NCBI RefSeq assembly: GCF_001697225.1
Contig: NZ_CP014671.1
Span: forward strand, 2,666,001 to 2,730,000
DNA from: Immundisolibacter cernigliae
GTDB taxonomy: Bacteria; Pseudomonadota; Gammaproteobacteria; Immundisolibacterales; Immundisolibacteraceae
DNA length: 64,000 nt
Direction: 5' to 3'
Part shown: positions 29,286 through 38,052 of the stretch, in pieces
Layout of the letters: each line of letters begins with the position of its first letter
Position numbering within the stretch: position 1 is the stretch's first letter
Program-made: the position numbers and the translations under genes
The notes under the pieces: model-generated
Told to the model about the DNA's origin: nothing
Databases searched by the model: none
Seen by the model: only the letters and a program-made list of their open reading frames with translations

Positions 29286-30371
29286 ATGCGATTGACCTTC
29301 ATTCGCTGGCGTGGCTGTGCGCTGCCCGTGCTGGCGGCGGTTTTGTGGGGATGCAGCAGCGACAAGCCAGCGGACGCGACCGAAGCGCGCCGGGTATCGA
29401 TCACCGCCGGCATTGCCGCGCAGCGGCCGGTCGAGGTCATCGAGGAGTCGGTCGGCTTCATCGACACCCGTACCTCGCCCCTGGTGGCGGCCGAGGTCGC
29501 CGGCCGGCTGGTCGAAGTGAAGGTCGATGTCGGTCAGGCGGTCACGGCCGGCCAGGTGCTGGCACGCATCGAGGCAGTGGACTACCAGAACGAACTGCGC
29601 TCGGCCAGCGCCGAGGCCTCGCGCCTGGTTGCGCTGGTCGACAACCAGCGCCGGGTGGTGGAGCGCTATCGCAGCCTGGGTCAGGACCGTTTCGTGTCCG
29701 AGACGGCGCTCGATGAGGCCGAATCCCAGCTGACGGCACTCACCGAACAGCTGGCCAATGCCCGGGCACGGCGCGACATGGCCGCCCGCGGCGTGAGCAA
29801 AACCGCCGTGCTGGCGCCGGTGGACGGCGTGATCCAGCAGCGACTGGTGTCGAAGGGCACCTATGTGAACAGCGGCGATGCGCTGTTTCAGATCGCCACA
29901 CGCGCCACGCTGCGCGTCCACCTGCCATTGCCCGAGACGGTGCTCGGTCGCCTGCGTGCCGGTCAGACCGTGTACCTGACGACCCCGACCGCCCCCGGAC
30001 AGACGGTGACCGGCACGGTCACCGAGCTGCGCCCGGTGGTCAGCACCGGCAGCCGCGCCGGCGAGGCGATCGTGGAGTTGCCAAACCCGGGCGACTGGTC
30101 CCCGGGCGCCAGTGTGGTGGGACGCGTGGTACTGGAACGGCGCGATTCGGTGGTGGTGCCGGCGGTCAGTGTGGTGCTGCGCCCGGCCGGACAGGTGGCC
30201 TATGTGGTCGACGGCGACACGGTGCGGCAGGTCAAGGTGCAGATTGGCGAGCGACTGGGCAGCGAGGTCGAGATCGTCTCCGGCCTGACGGCGGGTGATC
30301 GCATCGCCGTCGATGGCGCCGCCTATCTGTCGGACGGGGCGGCGGTGAATGTCCGGGAGCAGGGCTCATGA
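29286..30371 (+). CDS. RND efflux periplasmic adaptor (membrane fusion lipoprotein)
   Basis: The 361-residue adaptor has a lipobox LWGC near residue 20, so it is probably anchored by lipid at the inner membrane. It then shows the barrel-sandwich half-motifs (GRLVEVKVDVGQAVTAGQVL and AVLAPVDGVIQQRLVSKG) around a coiled-coil hairpin, and a membrane-proximal domain. It joins the downstream RND pump to a TolC channel. I chose the ATG at 29286 because the lipoprotein signal begins there. The stop overlaps the pump start by four bases. Confidence 0.9.
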   Translation: MRLTFIRWRGCALPVLAAVLWGCSSDKPADATEARRVSITAGIAAQRPVEVIEESVGFIDTRTSPLVAAEVAGRLVEVKVDVGQAVTAGQVLARIEAVDYQNELRSASAEASRLVALVDNQRRVVERYRSLGQDRFVSETALDEAESQLTALTEQLANARARRDMAARGVSKTAVLAPVDGVIQQRLVSKGTYVNSGDALFQIATRATLRVHLPLPETVLGRLRAGQTVYLTTPTAPGQTVTGTVTELRPVVSTGSRAGEAIVELPNPGDWSPGASVVGRVVLERRDSVVVPAVSVVLRPAGQVAYVVDGDTVRQVKVQIGERLGSEVEIVSGLTAGDRIAVDGAAYLSDGAAVNVREQGS

Positions 30372-33300
30372 CCCTGCCGGAAATCTCCATCAAGCGGCAC
30401 ATCTTCGCGCTCATGCTGAGCCTGCTGATCGTGCTGTTCGGTCTGATCTCCTACCAGCGCATCGGCATCGACCGCTATCCGCAGATCCAGTTTCCGGCGG
30501 TGTCGGTCATCACCACGCTGCGCGGTGCCAATCCGGAAGTCGTGGATTCGGCGGTCACCAACGTCATCGAAAGCTCCGTCAACAGCACGCCCGGCATCGA
30601 GCGCATCGAGTCGCAGTCACTGCCGGGCGTGTCGCTGATCGTGGTCATCTTCAAGCTCGGCAAGGATGTCGATGTCGCCTTCAACGAGGTGCAGACCAAG
30701 GTCAGCCAGGCCGTGGAGCGCCTGCCGGACGACATCGATGCGCCGGTGGTGGCCAAGCTCGAAACCGGCTCGCAGGCCATCATGTGGCTGTCGCTGGAGG
30801 GCGACCGGACCGACCCGCAGCTGGCCACCTACGCCCGCACGGTGCTCAAGAAGCGCCTGGAAACCATCGACGGCGTGGGCGAGGTGCAGCTGGGCGGCGT
30901 GCAGGAGCGCGCCATCCGCGTCAACGTTGATCTGGAGCGCGCCGCGGCGTTGGGCGTCACGGCGCAGGACATCACCGCCGCACTGGCCAACGAGCATCTG
31001 CAGTTGCCGGGCGGCTTCCTGGTCGGCGGCCAGACCGAACACCTGATCAAGCTGGACCAGGAATACCACTCGGTCGAGGAAATGCAGCGCCTGGTGGTCG
31101 GTCACCGCGAAGGCGCGGCGATCCTGCTCAAGGACGTGGCGCAGGTGGAGGACGGTGGCAAGGACCGTCGCCAGGCGGCCTACCAGAGCGGCAAGGTGTC
31201 GATGGGGCTGGGCATCGTCAAGATCAGCAACGCCAATACCGTGGCCATTGCGACCGAGGTGAAAAAGCGCCTCGACAGCGAGTTCCGTCCGGCGCTGCCG
31301 CCGGGCATGAAGCTGTCGATCGCCTGGGACGACAGTGATTTCATCAACCGCACCATTGGCGCCCTGACCGAGCACATTTACCTGGGCGCCGGCCTGGCGG
31401 CGCTGGTGGTGTTCGTGTTCCTGGTCAATTGGCGCGCCACCATCATCATCGCGCTGGCGATTCCGGTGTCGCTGCTGGCGGCGGTGCTGATCATGTATTT
31501 CATGGGCTATACGCTCAACACCATGACCATGCTGGCGCTGCTGCTGCTGATCGGCGTGGTGGTGGACGACGCCATCGTGGTGCTGGAGAACATCCACCGC
31601 TACATGCATGAGCGGCCGGGTGAGCCGTTGCGCGCCGCGGCGGAGGGCACGCAGCAGGTGTATTTCGCGATCATCGCGGCCACCTTTGCGCTGGTGTGCA
31701 TCTTCGGGCCGGTGATCTTCATGGAAGGCATCATCGGGCTGTTCTTCGAATCCTTTGCCGTGGTGGTCACCGCCGGCGTGCTGGCTTCGCTGTTCGTGGC
31801 CGTCACGCTCACGCCGATGCTCTGTTCGCGCCTGCTGAAGGTCGAGGTCCACCAGGGCCGCCTGGCGCGGGCGAGCTTTGCCGCCATGGAGCGGGTCGAG
31901 ACCGCTTACCGAAGATCGCTGCAGTGGGTACTGCGCTGGCGCTGGATGACGCTGCTGCTGGCCGTGCTGGTGGTTCTGCCGGCGGGGCTGCTGTTTGGCG
32001 TCATCGGCAAGACCTTCGAACCGGATGTCGACGAGGACGGTTTTCTGGTGAGCTTCAAGACGCCGCTGGGGTCGAGTCTCGAGTACTCCGAGCGCCGGAT
32101 GCGCGATGTCGAGGCGCTGCTCAAACAGCAGCCCGAGGTGCGCGACTACTGGTCGTCGGTCGGCATCGGCCCGATCGGCCAGGTCAGCCAGGGCATGGTG
32201 TTCGTGCGGCTGGTGCCGGCCGAGCAACGTTCGGTGCATCAGTACGAGGTGATTCGCCGTGTGCAGGCTGCGCTGGGCGACATTCCGGGCATCGAGGCCT
32301 TCGCCGGGCGCGTGCCGGCCGTGCAGGGTGCCCGTGGCGAGCCGTTGCAGTTCGTGCTGCGCGGCGTCGACCTGACGCGAGTGGCCGGACTGGCCAAGGA
32401 CCTGCATGGCAAGCTGTCGGTCGAGCACCCCGAGCTCGGCTACCTGGATTTGGACCTCAAGCTCGACCTGCCGCAGTACAAGCTCGAAATCGACCGCGTG
32501 CGGGCCGCCAGCCTGGGTCTGAACGCCGCCACCGTGGCGCAGGCGGTGAATCTGTTGATGGGCGGCCAGGACGTGGCCTATTTCAATGACGAGCCGGGCG
32601 ATGGCGAGCGTTACGACGTGCGCGTGAAGGCAGTCGATGGGCAGGTGACGCGCCCCGAGCATTTGCGGCGCATTTACCTGCGCAGCACCAGCGGCGAACT
32701 GGTGCGTGCCGACACCGTGGCGCGCTTCGAGGAGCGGCTGGGGCCGGCGCTGATCTCGCGCTACGACCTGCGCTATGCGGCCAATTTCTACGCCGAACCG
32801 AAGGTGCCGCTGAACGAGGCCATCGCCACCGTAAAGGCGGCTGTCGGTCAGCTGCCGGAGGGCTACACGCTGGAACTGGTGCGGGTGACCAAGGACTATG
32901 CGGACACGGTGCGCATCCTCAGCGGCACCTTCGGCCTGGCGGTGGTGTTGCTGTACATGGTTCTGGCCAGCCAGTTCAACTCGCTGGTGCAGCCGCTGAT
33001 CATCATGGTGGCCCAGCCGCTGGCGGCGGTCGGGGCGCTGTTCGGCCTGTGGCTGTTCGACATGACGCTGAACATCTACTCGATGATCGGCATGGTGCTG
33101 CTGGTAGGACTGGTGGCCAAGAATTCCATCCTGCTGGTGGATCTGGCCAACCAGCTGCGCACCGACGGGCGCGACGTCGATCAGGCGTTGCTGGAGGCCT
33201 GCCCGGTCCGCCTGCGCCCGGTGTTGATGACCTCGCTGACCATCATTCTGGCCATGCTGCCGGCGGCGCTGGGCTTTGGCACCGGCTTCGAGGCCAACGG

Positions 33301-33454
33301 ACCGCTGGCGGTGACCATCATCGGCGGCATGATCAGCTCGACCGTGCTTACCCTGCTGGTGGTGCCGGCGCTGTACTCATTGGCCGAGCACGGGCTGGCA
33401 CGCCTGCGTCAAAGGCGTGCCACTGCGTCGGCGGTGACAGCCGGATCGGCATGA
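30368..33454 (+). CDS. RND-family efflux permease (AcrB/HAE1 type)
   Basis: The 1028-residue proton-driven pump has 12 membrane helices and two large periplasmic loops. The TM4 proton-relay pair is visible in LLIGVVVDDAIVVLENIHR, and the TM10 Lys region in GLVAKNSILLVDLANQLR. N-terminal IKRHIFALMLSLLIVLFGL is typical of MdtB/MexF-like HAE1 pumps. Substrate cannot be told. It is translated with the adaptor (ATGA). No dedicated outer-membrane factor follows, so TolC at 19.1 kb may serve. Its last 46 bases overlap the convergent ArsR gene. Confidence 0.95.
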   Translation: MTLPEISIKRHIFALMLSLLIVLFGLISYQRIGIDRYPQIQFPAVSVITTLRGANPEVVDSAVTNVIESSVNSTPGIERIESQSLPGVSLIVVIFKLGKDVDVAFNEVQTKVSQAVERLPDDIDAPVVAKLETGSQAIMWLSLEGDRTDPQLATYARTVLKKRLETIDGVGEVQLGGVQERAIRVNVDLERAAALGVTAQDITAALANEHLQLPGGFLVGGQTEHLIKLDQEYHSVEEMQRLVVGHREGAAILLKDVAQVEDGGKDRRQAAYQSGKVSMGLGIVKISNANTVAIATEVKKRLDSEFRPALPPGMKLSIAWDDSDFINRTIGALTEHIYLGAGLAALVVFVFLVNWRATIIIALAIPVSLLAAVLIMYFMGYTLNTMTMLALLLLIGVVVDDAIVVLENIHRYMHERPGEPLRAAAEGTQQVYFAIIAATFALVCIFGPVIFMEGIIGLFFESFAVVVTAGVLASLFVAVTLTPMLCSRLLKVEVHQGRLARASFAAMERVETAYRRSLQWVLRWRWMTLLLAVLVVLPAGLLFGVIGKTFEPDVDEDGFLVSFKTPLGSSLEYSERRMRDVEALLKQQPEVRDYWSSVGIGPIGQVSQGMVFVRLVPAEQRSVHQYEVIRRVQAALGDIPGIEAFAGRVPAVQGARGEPLQFVLRGVDLTRVAGLAKDLHGKLSVEHPELGYLDLDLKLDLPQYKLEIDRVRAASLGLNAATVAQAVNLLMGGQDVAYFNDEPGDGERYDVRVKAVDGQVTRPEHLRRIYLRSTSGELVRADTVARFEERLGPALISRYDLRYAANFYAEPKVPLNEAIATVKAAVGQLPEGYTLELVRVTKDYADTVRILSGTFGLAVVLLYMVLASQFNSLVQPLIIMVAQPLAAVGALFGLWLFDMTLNIYSMIGMVLLVGLVAKNSILLVDLANQLRTDGRDVDQALLEACPVRLRPVLMTSLTIILAMLPAALGFGTGFEANGPLAVTIIGGMISSTVLTLLVVPALYSLAEHGLARLRQRRATASAVTAGSA

Positions 33455-33792
33455 ATGCGGCCGGCTGGGGCCGCGGCCGAGTCCGCCACGAAACCGCGTA
33501 TCCGGTATTCGGTGCACACCGCTTCGATCAGCCGGCGGGTTCGGGCGTTGGCCAGCGCATAGCGGATCCTTGGGCCGTCGCGCTGGGCGACCACCAGCCC
33601 GGCACTGCGCAGGCGTGCCAGATGCCGCGAGAGCGCCGACTGGGCGATCGGCACCCGGCGGTTCAGATCGCACACGGCCATGGGCTGCTGCGCCAGCGCG
33701 CACAGTACGAGCAGGCGATGGGTGTTGCCGATTGCCTTTAGCATTGCCGTGGCTTGGCGCAAGGCGTCCCAATGTTCGTTGTCGGCTGACAT
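33409..33792 (-). CDS. bigR: ArsR-family repressor, BigR/SqrR-like
   Basis: The 127-residue winged-helix regulator has a DNA-recognition helix around AQSALSRHLARLRSAG (residues 50-65). Three cysteines are visible: Cys31, Cys41 and Cys93. BigR/SqrR proteins sense persulfide through a pair of cysteines that form a polysulfide bridge; Cys31 and Cys93 (helix alpha5) are the likely equivalents here. The gene is divergent from a persulfide dioxygenase and YeeE/YedE genes, as in Xylella and Agrobacterium. The start at MSADNE is 114 bases from the dioxygenase ATG. Confidence 0.8.
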   Translation of the reverse strand: MSADNEHWDALRQATAMLKAIGNTHRLLVLCALAQQPMAVCDLNRRVPIAQSALSRHLARLRSAGLVVAQRDGPRIRYALANARTRRLIEAVCTEYRIRGFVADSAAAPAGRIHADPAVTADAVARL

Positions 33793-33834
33793 TGCTGTTG
33801 CGTATCGTGGAGGGCGAGGCGGCGAGATCCATAG

Positions 33835-33850
33835 ATTAGGAGCCGCTAAT
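33835..33850. promoter_or_regulatory. candidate BigR-like operator
   Basis: ATTAG-N6-CTAAT is a perfect 5+5 inverted repeat in the 114-base gap between the divergent repressor and blh genes. It is AT-rich in an otherwise GC-rich region, as BigR operators are. A second, imperfect palindrome (GTGACGCGTTAC) lies at 33862-33873. Confidence 0.45.
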
Positions 33851-33906
33851 GACAGTTGGCTGTGACGCGTTACGCATTTCCAGCCAGCGAGGAGGGGCGT
33901 TCGATC

Positions 33907-34767
33907 ATGGGTTATGAAGTGCAGACGTTCTTTGATCCGCCGACCGGCAGCTGGTCGTATCTGGTCGCCGATGCCCGCAGTCGACAGGCCGTCATCATCG
34001 ACCCGGTCCTGGACTACGACGCCGCGGCGGCGCGCACCGGCAGGAGCGGTGCCGATCACCTGTTGCAGGCGGTGCGCGAGCGCGAGCTGGAGGTGGCCTG
34101 GATTCTGGAGACCCATGCCCACGCCGATCACCTGACCGCCGCCGCGTATCTGAGGGAGCAGCTCGGCGCACCACTGGCTGTGGGCGCAGGCATCTGCCAG
34201 GTGCAGCAGACCTTCGCCCGCATCTTCAACCTCGGTGACGGGTTCCCAAGGGACGGCTCGCAGTTCGATCGCCTGCTGCAGGACGGCGACAGCCTGCCGC
34301 TGGGCGATCTCGCCATCCGGGTCATGGCCACGCCGGGGCACACCGGCGACAGCATGAGCTACCTGATCGGCGATGCCGTGTTCATCGGCGATACGCTGTT
34401 CATGCCGGACGTGGGCAGCGCGCGCTGCGACTTTCCGGGTGGCGATGCGGCCACGCTGTACCACTCGGTGCAGCGGCTGTACGCGCTGGGCGGTCCGATG
34501 CGCATGTTCGTCTGTCACGATTACCCGCCCACGGACCGCCAGGCGCAGTGCCAGACCACCGTTGCGGCCCAGCGTGCCGGCAACATCCACCTTCGCGACG
34601 GCATTGACCTGGACGCCTTCGTGGCCCTGCGCACGGCGCGTGACGCCACGCTGCCGGTGCCCCGCCTGCTGCTGCCAGCCATCCAGGTCAACATCCGCGC
34701 CGGTCAAATGCCACCGCCGGACGACAACGGTACGGCCTATCTGAAGTTGCCCGTGAACATCCTGTGA
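33907..34767 (+). CDS. blh: MBL-fold persulfide dioxygenase (Blh/ETHE1-like)
   Basis: The 286-residue metallo-beta-lactamase fold protein has THAHADH at 69-75, TPGHTGDS, GDTLF and VCHDY, in the order seen in ETHE1/Blh. These give a single Fe site of the His2-Asp type. The enzyme oxidises glutathione persulfide to sulfite. GGAGGGG at 33891-33897 is a good ribosome site for the ATG at 33907; a longer frame starting at a TTG is less likely. It heads the run with two YeeE/YedE genes and bd oxidase genes, divergent from a BigR-like repressor. Confidence 0.9.
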   Translation: MGYEVQTFFDPPTGSWSYLVADARSRQAVIIDPVLDYDAAAARTGRSGADHLLQAVRERELEVAWILETHAHADHLTAAAYLREQLGAPLAVGAGICQVQQTFARIFNLGDGFPRDGSQFDRLLQDGDSLPLGDLAIRVMATPGHTGDSMSYLIGDAVFIGDTLFMPDVGSARCDFPGGDAATLYHSVQRLYALGGPMRMFVCHDYPPTDRQAQCQTTVAAQRAGNIHLRDGIDLDAFVALRTARDATLPVPRLLLPAIQVNIRAGQMPPPDDNGTAYLKLPVNIL

Positions 34768-34774
34768 GGTAACC

Positions 34775-35206
34775 GTGAGTCAGTTCACCCCGTACACCGC
34801 CCTTGGCGGTGGCCTTTTGATCGGTCTGGCGGCCGTGCTGTTGCTGTACCTGAACGGCCGCATCGCCGGCATCAGCGGCATCCTGAACGGCGCCCTGGTG
34901 CGTCATGCCGGCGACACCGCGTGGCGCGTGGCCTTCATCGCCGGCATGCTGGCCGGCGGCGCGGCATTCTGGTGGCTGACGCCGCACGCCTTTGCGCCGC
35001 GCCAGGGCTTCCCGGTCGGACTGTTGCTGGCGGCGGGCTTTCTGGTCGGGTTTGGCACCCGTCTTGGCAGCGGCTGCACCAGCGGTCATGGCGTGTGCGG
35101 CCTGGGCCGGCGCTCGTTGCGCTCGCTGGTGGCGACGATGACCTTCGTCGGCTGCGGCATGCTCACTGTGTATATAACGCGCCACCTGCTCGGGGTGCAG
35201 CCGTGA
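34775..35206 (+). CDS. YeeE/YedE sulfur-transport protein, first half (PmpA-like)
   Basis: The 143-residue membrane protein has four hydrophobic segments and the conserved cysteine motif GSGCTSGHGVCG (near residues 100-111). YeeE/YedE proteins pass thiosulfate or persulfide sulfur through the membrane by cysteine relay. The GTG start follows GAGGTAAC. It overlaps the second-half gene by four bases (GTGA), so the split pair probably forms one unit. Linkage to blh and bigR matches the known bigR operons. Confidence 0.87.
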   Translation: MSQFTPYTALGGGLLIGLAAVLLLYLNGRIAGISGILNGALVRHAGDTAWRVAFIAGMLAGGAAFWWLTPHAFAPRQGFPVGLLLAAGFLVGFGTRLGSGCTSGHGVCGLGRRSLRSLVATMTFVGCGMLTVYITRHLLGVQP

Positions 35207-35622
35207 GGCGGGTGCTGGCGGCGGTGCTGTGCGGTGTGTTGTTCGGGGTGGGACTCGCGCTGGCGCAGATGATCGACCCGAACAAGGTGCTCGCCTTCCT
35301 GGACCTGGCTGGCACCTGGGATCCGAGCCTGATCCTGGTCATGGGCGGCGGCGCCGGTGTTACCGCGTTGTTGTTCCCGTGGGTGTTGCGCCGGTCGCGG
35401 CCGCGGCTGGACAGCCAGTTTCATTTACCGGCCAAGCGGCGGGTGGACGGCCAGCTGCTCAGTGGCGCTGCGCTGTTTGGCATCGGCTGGGGACTGGCCG
35501 GGTACTGTCCCGGTCCGGCGCTGGTCGCGCTGACGCTGGGTACCGCCGAGCCGTGGTTGTTTGTCGCGGCCATGATCGCCGGCTCGCTGGCGTGCAAGGT
35601 ATGGCTGGACGGCGGTCGCTGA
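35203..35622 (+). CDS. YeeE/YedE sulfur-transport protein, second half (DUF6691/PmpB-like)
   Basis: The 139-residue membrane protein completes the YeeE/YedE pair. FGVGLALAQMIDPNKVLAFL near the N-terminus and WGLAGYCPGPAL with its conserved Cys are the family marks, along with three or four hydrophobic helices. The GTG overlaps the preceding stop. I considered a frameshifted single gene and rejected it because the two-gene form is common in proteobacteria. The cydA gene follows after 40 bases on the same strand. Confidence 0.87.
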   Translation: MRRVLAAVLCGVLFGVGLALAQMIDPNKVLAFLDLAGTWDPSLILVMGGGAGVTALLFPWVLRRSRPRLDSQFHLPAKRRVDGQLLSGAALFGIGWGLAGYCPGPALVALTLGTAEPWLFVAAMIAGSLACKVWLDGGR

Positions 35623-35662
35623 AGGCCGTGAACGGCGTTTTCCGTAACGAGGTCAACCGGAT

Positions 35663-36991
35663 ATGAGTGCGCTCGCCGATCCGCTGCTGCTGGCGCGCCT
35701 GCAGTTTGCCGCCAACATCAGCTTTCACATCCTGTTTCCCAGCATCAACATGGCGCTGGCCTGGGTGCTGCTGTATTTCAAGCTGCGCGGGCGGGCCAAC
35801 GATGGCGCCCGGTGGCAGGCTGCCTATGGCACCTGGGTCAAGGTATTTGCGCTGTCGTTCGCGCTGGGCGTGGTCAGCGGCGTGACCATGAGCTTCCAGT
35901 TCGGCACCAACTGGCCGGGTTACATGCAGCGGGTGGGCAACATCGCCGGGCCGCTGCTCGGCTACGAGGTGCTGACGGCATTTTTCCTGGAGGCGACCTT
36001 CCTGGGCGTGATGCTGTTCGGCCGCGGGCGCGTGTCCGAGCGCATGCATCTGCTGGCGACCGTGCTGGTGGCGGTCGGCACCAGCCTTTCGGCGTTCTGG
36101 ATTCTGGCGCTCAATTCCTGGATGCAGACCCCGGCCGGATACGTGATGATCGACGGCCAGGCGCACGCCGCCAGCTGGTGGGCGGTGATCTTCAACCCCT
36201 CGTTCCCATACCGGCTGACGCACATGCTGCTGGCCTCCGGGCTGACGGTGGCGTTTCTGCTGGCCGGGCTGTCGTCCTACCGGCGCCTGCGCGGCGAGCG
36301 CAGCACCGAGGTCGCGGCAACGCTTCGCACCGGTGTGCTGCTGGCGGCGGCACTGATTCCGGTGCAGATTTTCATCGGCGATCTGCACGGCCTGAACACG
36401 CTGGAGCACCAGCCGGCCAAGATCGCCGCCATGGAGGCCATATGGGACACCGAGCGCGGTGCCGACCTGCGGCTCTTCGCCTGGCCGGATGAACGCACGC
36501 GCAGCAACCGCTTCGAGATCACCATCCCCGACGCGGCCAGCCTGATCCTGACTCACCACTGGAATGGCGAACTGCGCGGCCTGAACAGCTTTCCGGACCA
36601 CCCGCCGGTGGCGCCGCTGTTCTTCGCGTTTCGGATCATGGTCGGCGTGGGCCTGCTGATGCTGGCGGTCAGTTGGCTGGCGGCCTGGCAGACGCTGCGC
36701 CGGGGCGAGCCCACGGCGCTGGTCCAGCGCGGCCTGCTGGTGATGACGTTTTCGGGCTGGCTGGCGGTGCTGGCCGGCTGGTACACGACCGAGATCGGCC
36801 GCCAGCCGTGGCTGGTGTACGGCGTCCTCAAGACTGCGGACGCGGCTTCCGACGTGCCGGCCAGCATGATCGCACTGAGTCTGGGGTTGTACCTGACGCT
36901 GTACGCGGTGCTGATCGTCGCCTACGTGTGGGTGCTGTTCTACATGGCGCGCAAGGCCGGCACGGCGCAAGGCACCGTGGAGGGCGTGTGA
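35663..36991 (+). CDS. cydA: cytochrome bd-type quinol oxidase subunit I (short Q-loop, CioA type)
   Basis: The 442-residue, roughly nine-helix subunit carries the haems. RLQFAANISFHILFP holds the haem-ligand His22; GRQPW closes the conserved C-terminal quinol-site region. The protein is short, with no long Q-loop insertion, which places it with cyanide-insensitive CioA-like oxidases. It reduces oxygen with quinol without pumping. It sits 40 bases after the YeeE/YedE pair, which suggests use when sulfide would poison haem-copper oxidases. Its stop overlaps cydB (TGATG). Confidence 0.93.
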   Translation: MSALADPLLLARLQFAANISFHILFPSINMALAWVLLYFKLRGRANDGARWQAAYGTWVKVFALSFALGVVSGVTMSFQFGTNWPGYMQRVGNIAGPLLGYEVLTAFFLEATFLGVMLFGRGRVSERMHLLATVLVAVGTSLSAFWILALNSWMQTPAGYVMIDGQAHAASWWAVIFNPSFPYRLTHMLLASGLTVAFLLAGLSSYRRLRGERSTEVAATLRTGVLLAAALIPVQIFIGDLHGLNTLEHQPAKIAAMEAIWDTERGADLRLFAWPDERTRSNRFEITIPDAASLILTHHWNGELRGLNSFPDHPPVAPLFFAFRIMVGVGLLMLAVSWLAAWQTLRRGEPTALVQRGLLVMTFSGWLAVLAGWYTTEIGRQPWLVYGVLKTADAASDVPASMIALSLGLYLTLYAVLIVAYVWVLFYMARKAGTAQGTVEGV

Positions 36992-37983
36992 TGGACCAGG
37001 CGCTGCCGCTGATCTTCATGGGCCTGATGGGCGTCGCGATGCTGGCCTACGTGGTGCTGGACGGCTTCGACCTGGGTGTCGGCCTGTTGCTGCCGCTGGT
37101 GGACGATGCCGACAAGGACCGCATGATCGCTTCCATCGGCCCGTTCTGGGATGCCAACGAAACCTGGCTGGTGCTGGGCGCCGGCATCCTGCTGGTGGCC
37201 TTTCCACACGCGCATGGCGTGGTGCTGACGGCGCTCTACCTGCCGGTGGCGTTCATGCTGATCGGCCTGATCCTGCGCGGCGTGGCCTTCGATTTCCGGG
37301 TCAAGGCCCACGCCGACCACAAGGCGCTGTGGAACCGCGCCTTCGTGGCCGGCTCGGCGCTGGCGGCGTTCGCGCAGGGCTTCATGCTCGGCAAGTACAT
37401 CCTGGGCTTTGCCGGCGGGCTGTGGCCGTTTCTGTTTGCGACCCTGATCGGCCTGTGTCTGATGGCAGGCTACGCGCTGCTTGGCGCCACCTGGCTGCTG
37501 ATGAAAACCGGCCCGGCGCTCAAGCAGCGCGCCGCCGGCTGGGCGCGGCGAGCGCTGTGGGGGACGGCGCTCGGCCTGGCGGCGGTGTCGGTCGCCACGC
37601 CGCTGGTCAGTGAGCGCATCTTCGACAAGTGGTTCGCCATGCCCGAGTTCATCCTGCTGCTGCAGGTGCCGCTGGCCACGGCGGTACTGTTGCTGGTCGC
37701 CGACCGGCGCCTGAAGCGCCTGTGCCAGCAGGATCTGCCGCGGCCGTGGGAGCCGTTTGCCTGCGCCGTGGGGCTGTTCGTGCTGGCGGCGATCGGGCTT
37801 GCCTACAGCCTGTATCCCTATCTGGTGGTCGATCGCCTTACCGCCTGGCAGGCTGCTGCGGCGCCCGAGTCGCTCAAGTTCATCCTGGTCGGCGTGGTCA
37901 TCACCCTGCCGGCCATCATCGCCTACACCGTATACGTGTACCGAGTGTTCTGGGGCGAGGCCGGGGAACTGCGTTATGAGTAG
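36991..37983 (+). CDS. cydB: cytochrome bd-type quinol oxidase subunit II
   Basis: The 330-residue, eight-helix subunit has AYVVLDGFDLGVGLLLPLV near the N-terminus, FWDANETWLVLGAGILLVAFP and LRGVAFDFR, all standard for CydB/CioB. It overlaps cydA by one base and is the last gene of the run that begins at blh. No cydX-like small ORF or cydDC assembly transporter is visible. A 69-base gap separates it from the hydratase-aldolase gene. Confidence 0.95.
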   Translation: MDQALPLIFMGLMGVAMLAYVVLDGFDLGVGLLLPLVDDADKDRMIASIGPFWDANETWLVLGAGILLVAFPHAHGVVLTALYLPVAFMLIGLILRGVAFDFRVKAHADHKALWNRAFVAGSALAAFAQGFMLGKYILGFAGGLWPFLFATLIGLCLMAGYALLGATWLLMKTGPALKQRAAGWARRALWGTALGLAAVSVATPLVSERIFDKWFAMPEFILLLQVPLATAVLLLVADRRLKRLCQQDLPRPWEPFACAVGLFVLAAIGLAYSLYPYLVVDRLTAWQAAAAPESLKFILVGVVITLPAIIAYTVYVYRVFWGEAGELRYE

Positions 37984-38052
37984 CGGCCGGTCACGCGCAC
38001 CCCCGGACCGGCTACCATTGCCGCCCTTTTCCGATGCCAGGAGGCCCTGCCC

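Noticed and set aside
34775-35622. A frameshifted single YeeE/YedE gene
   Set aside because: Split two-gene YeeE/YedE pairs with overlapping start and stop are common; each half has a proper start and conserved Cys.
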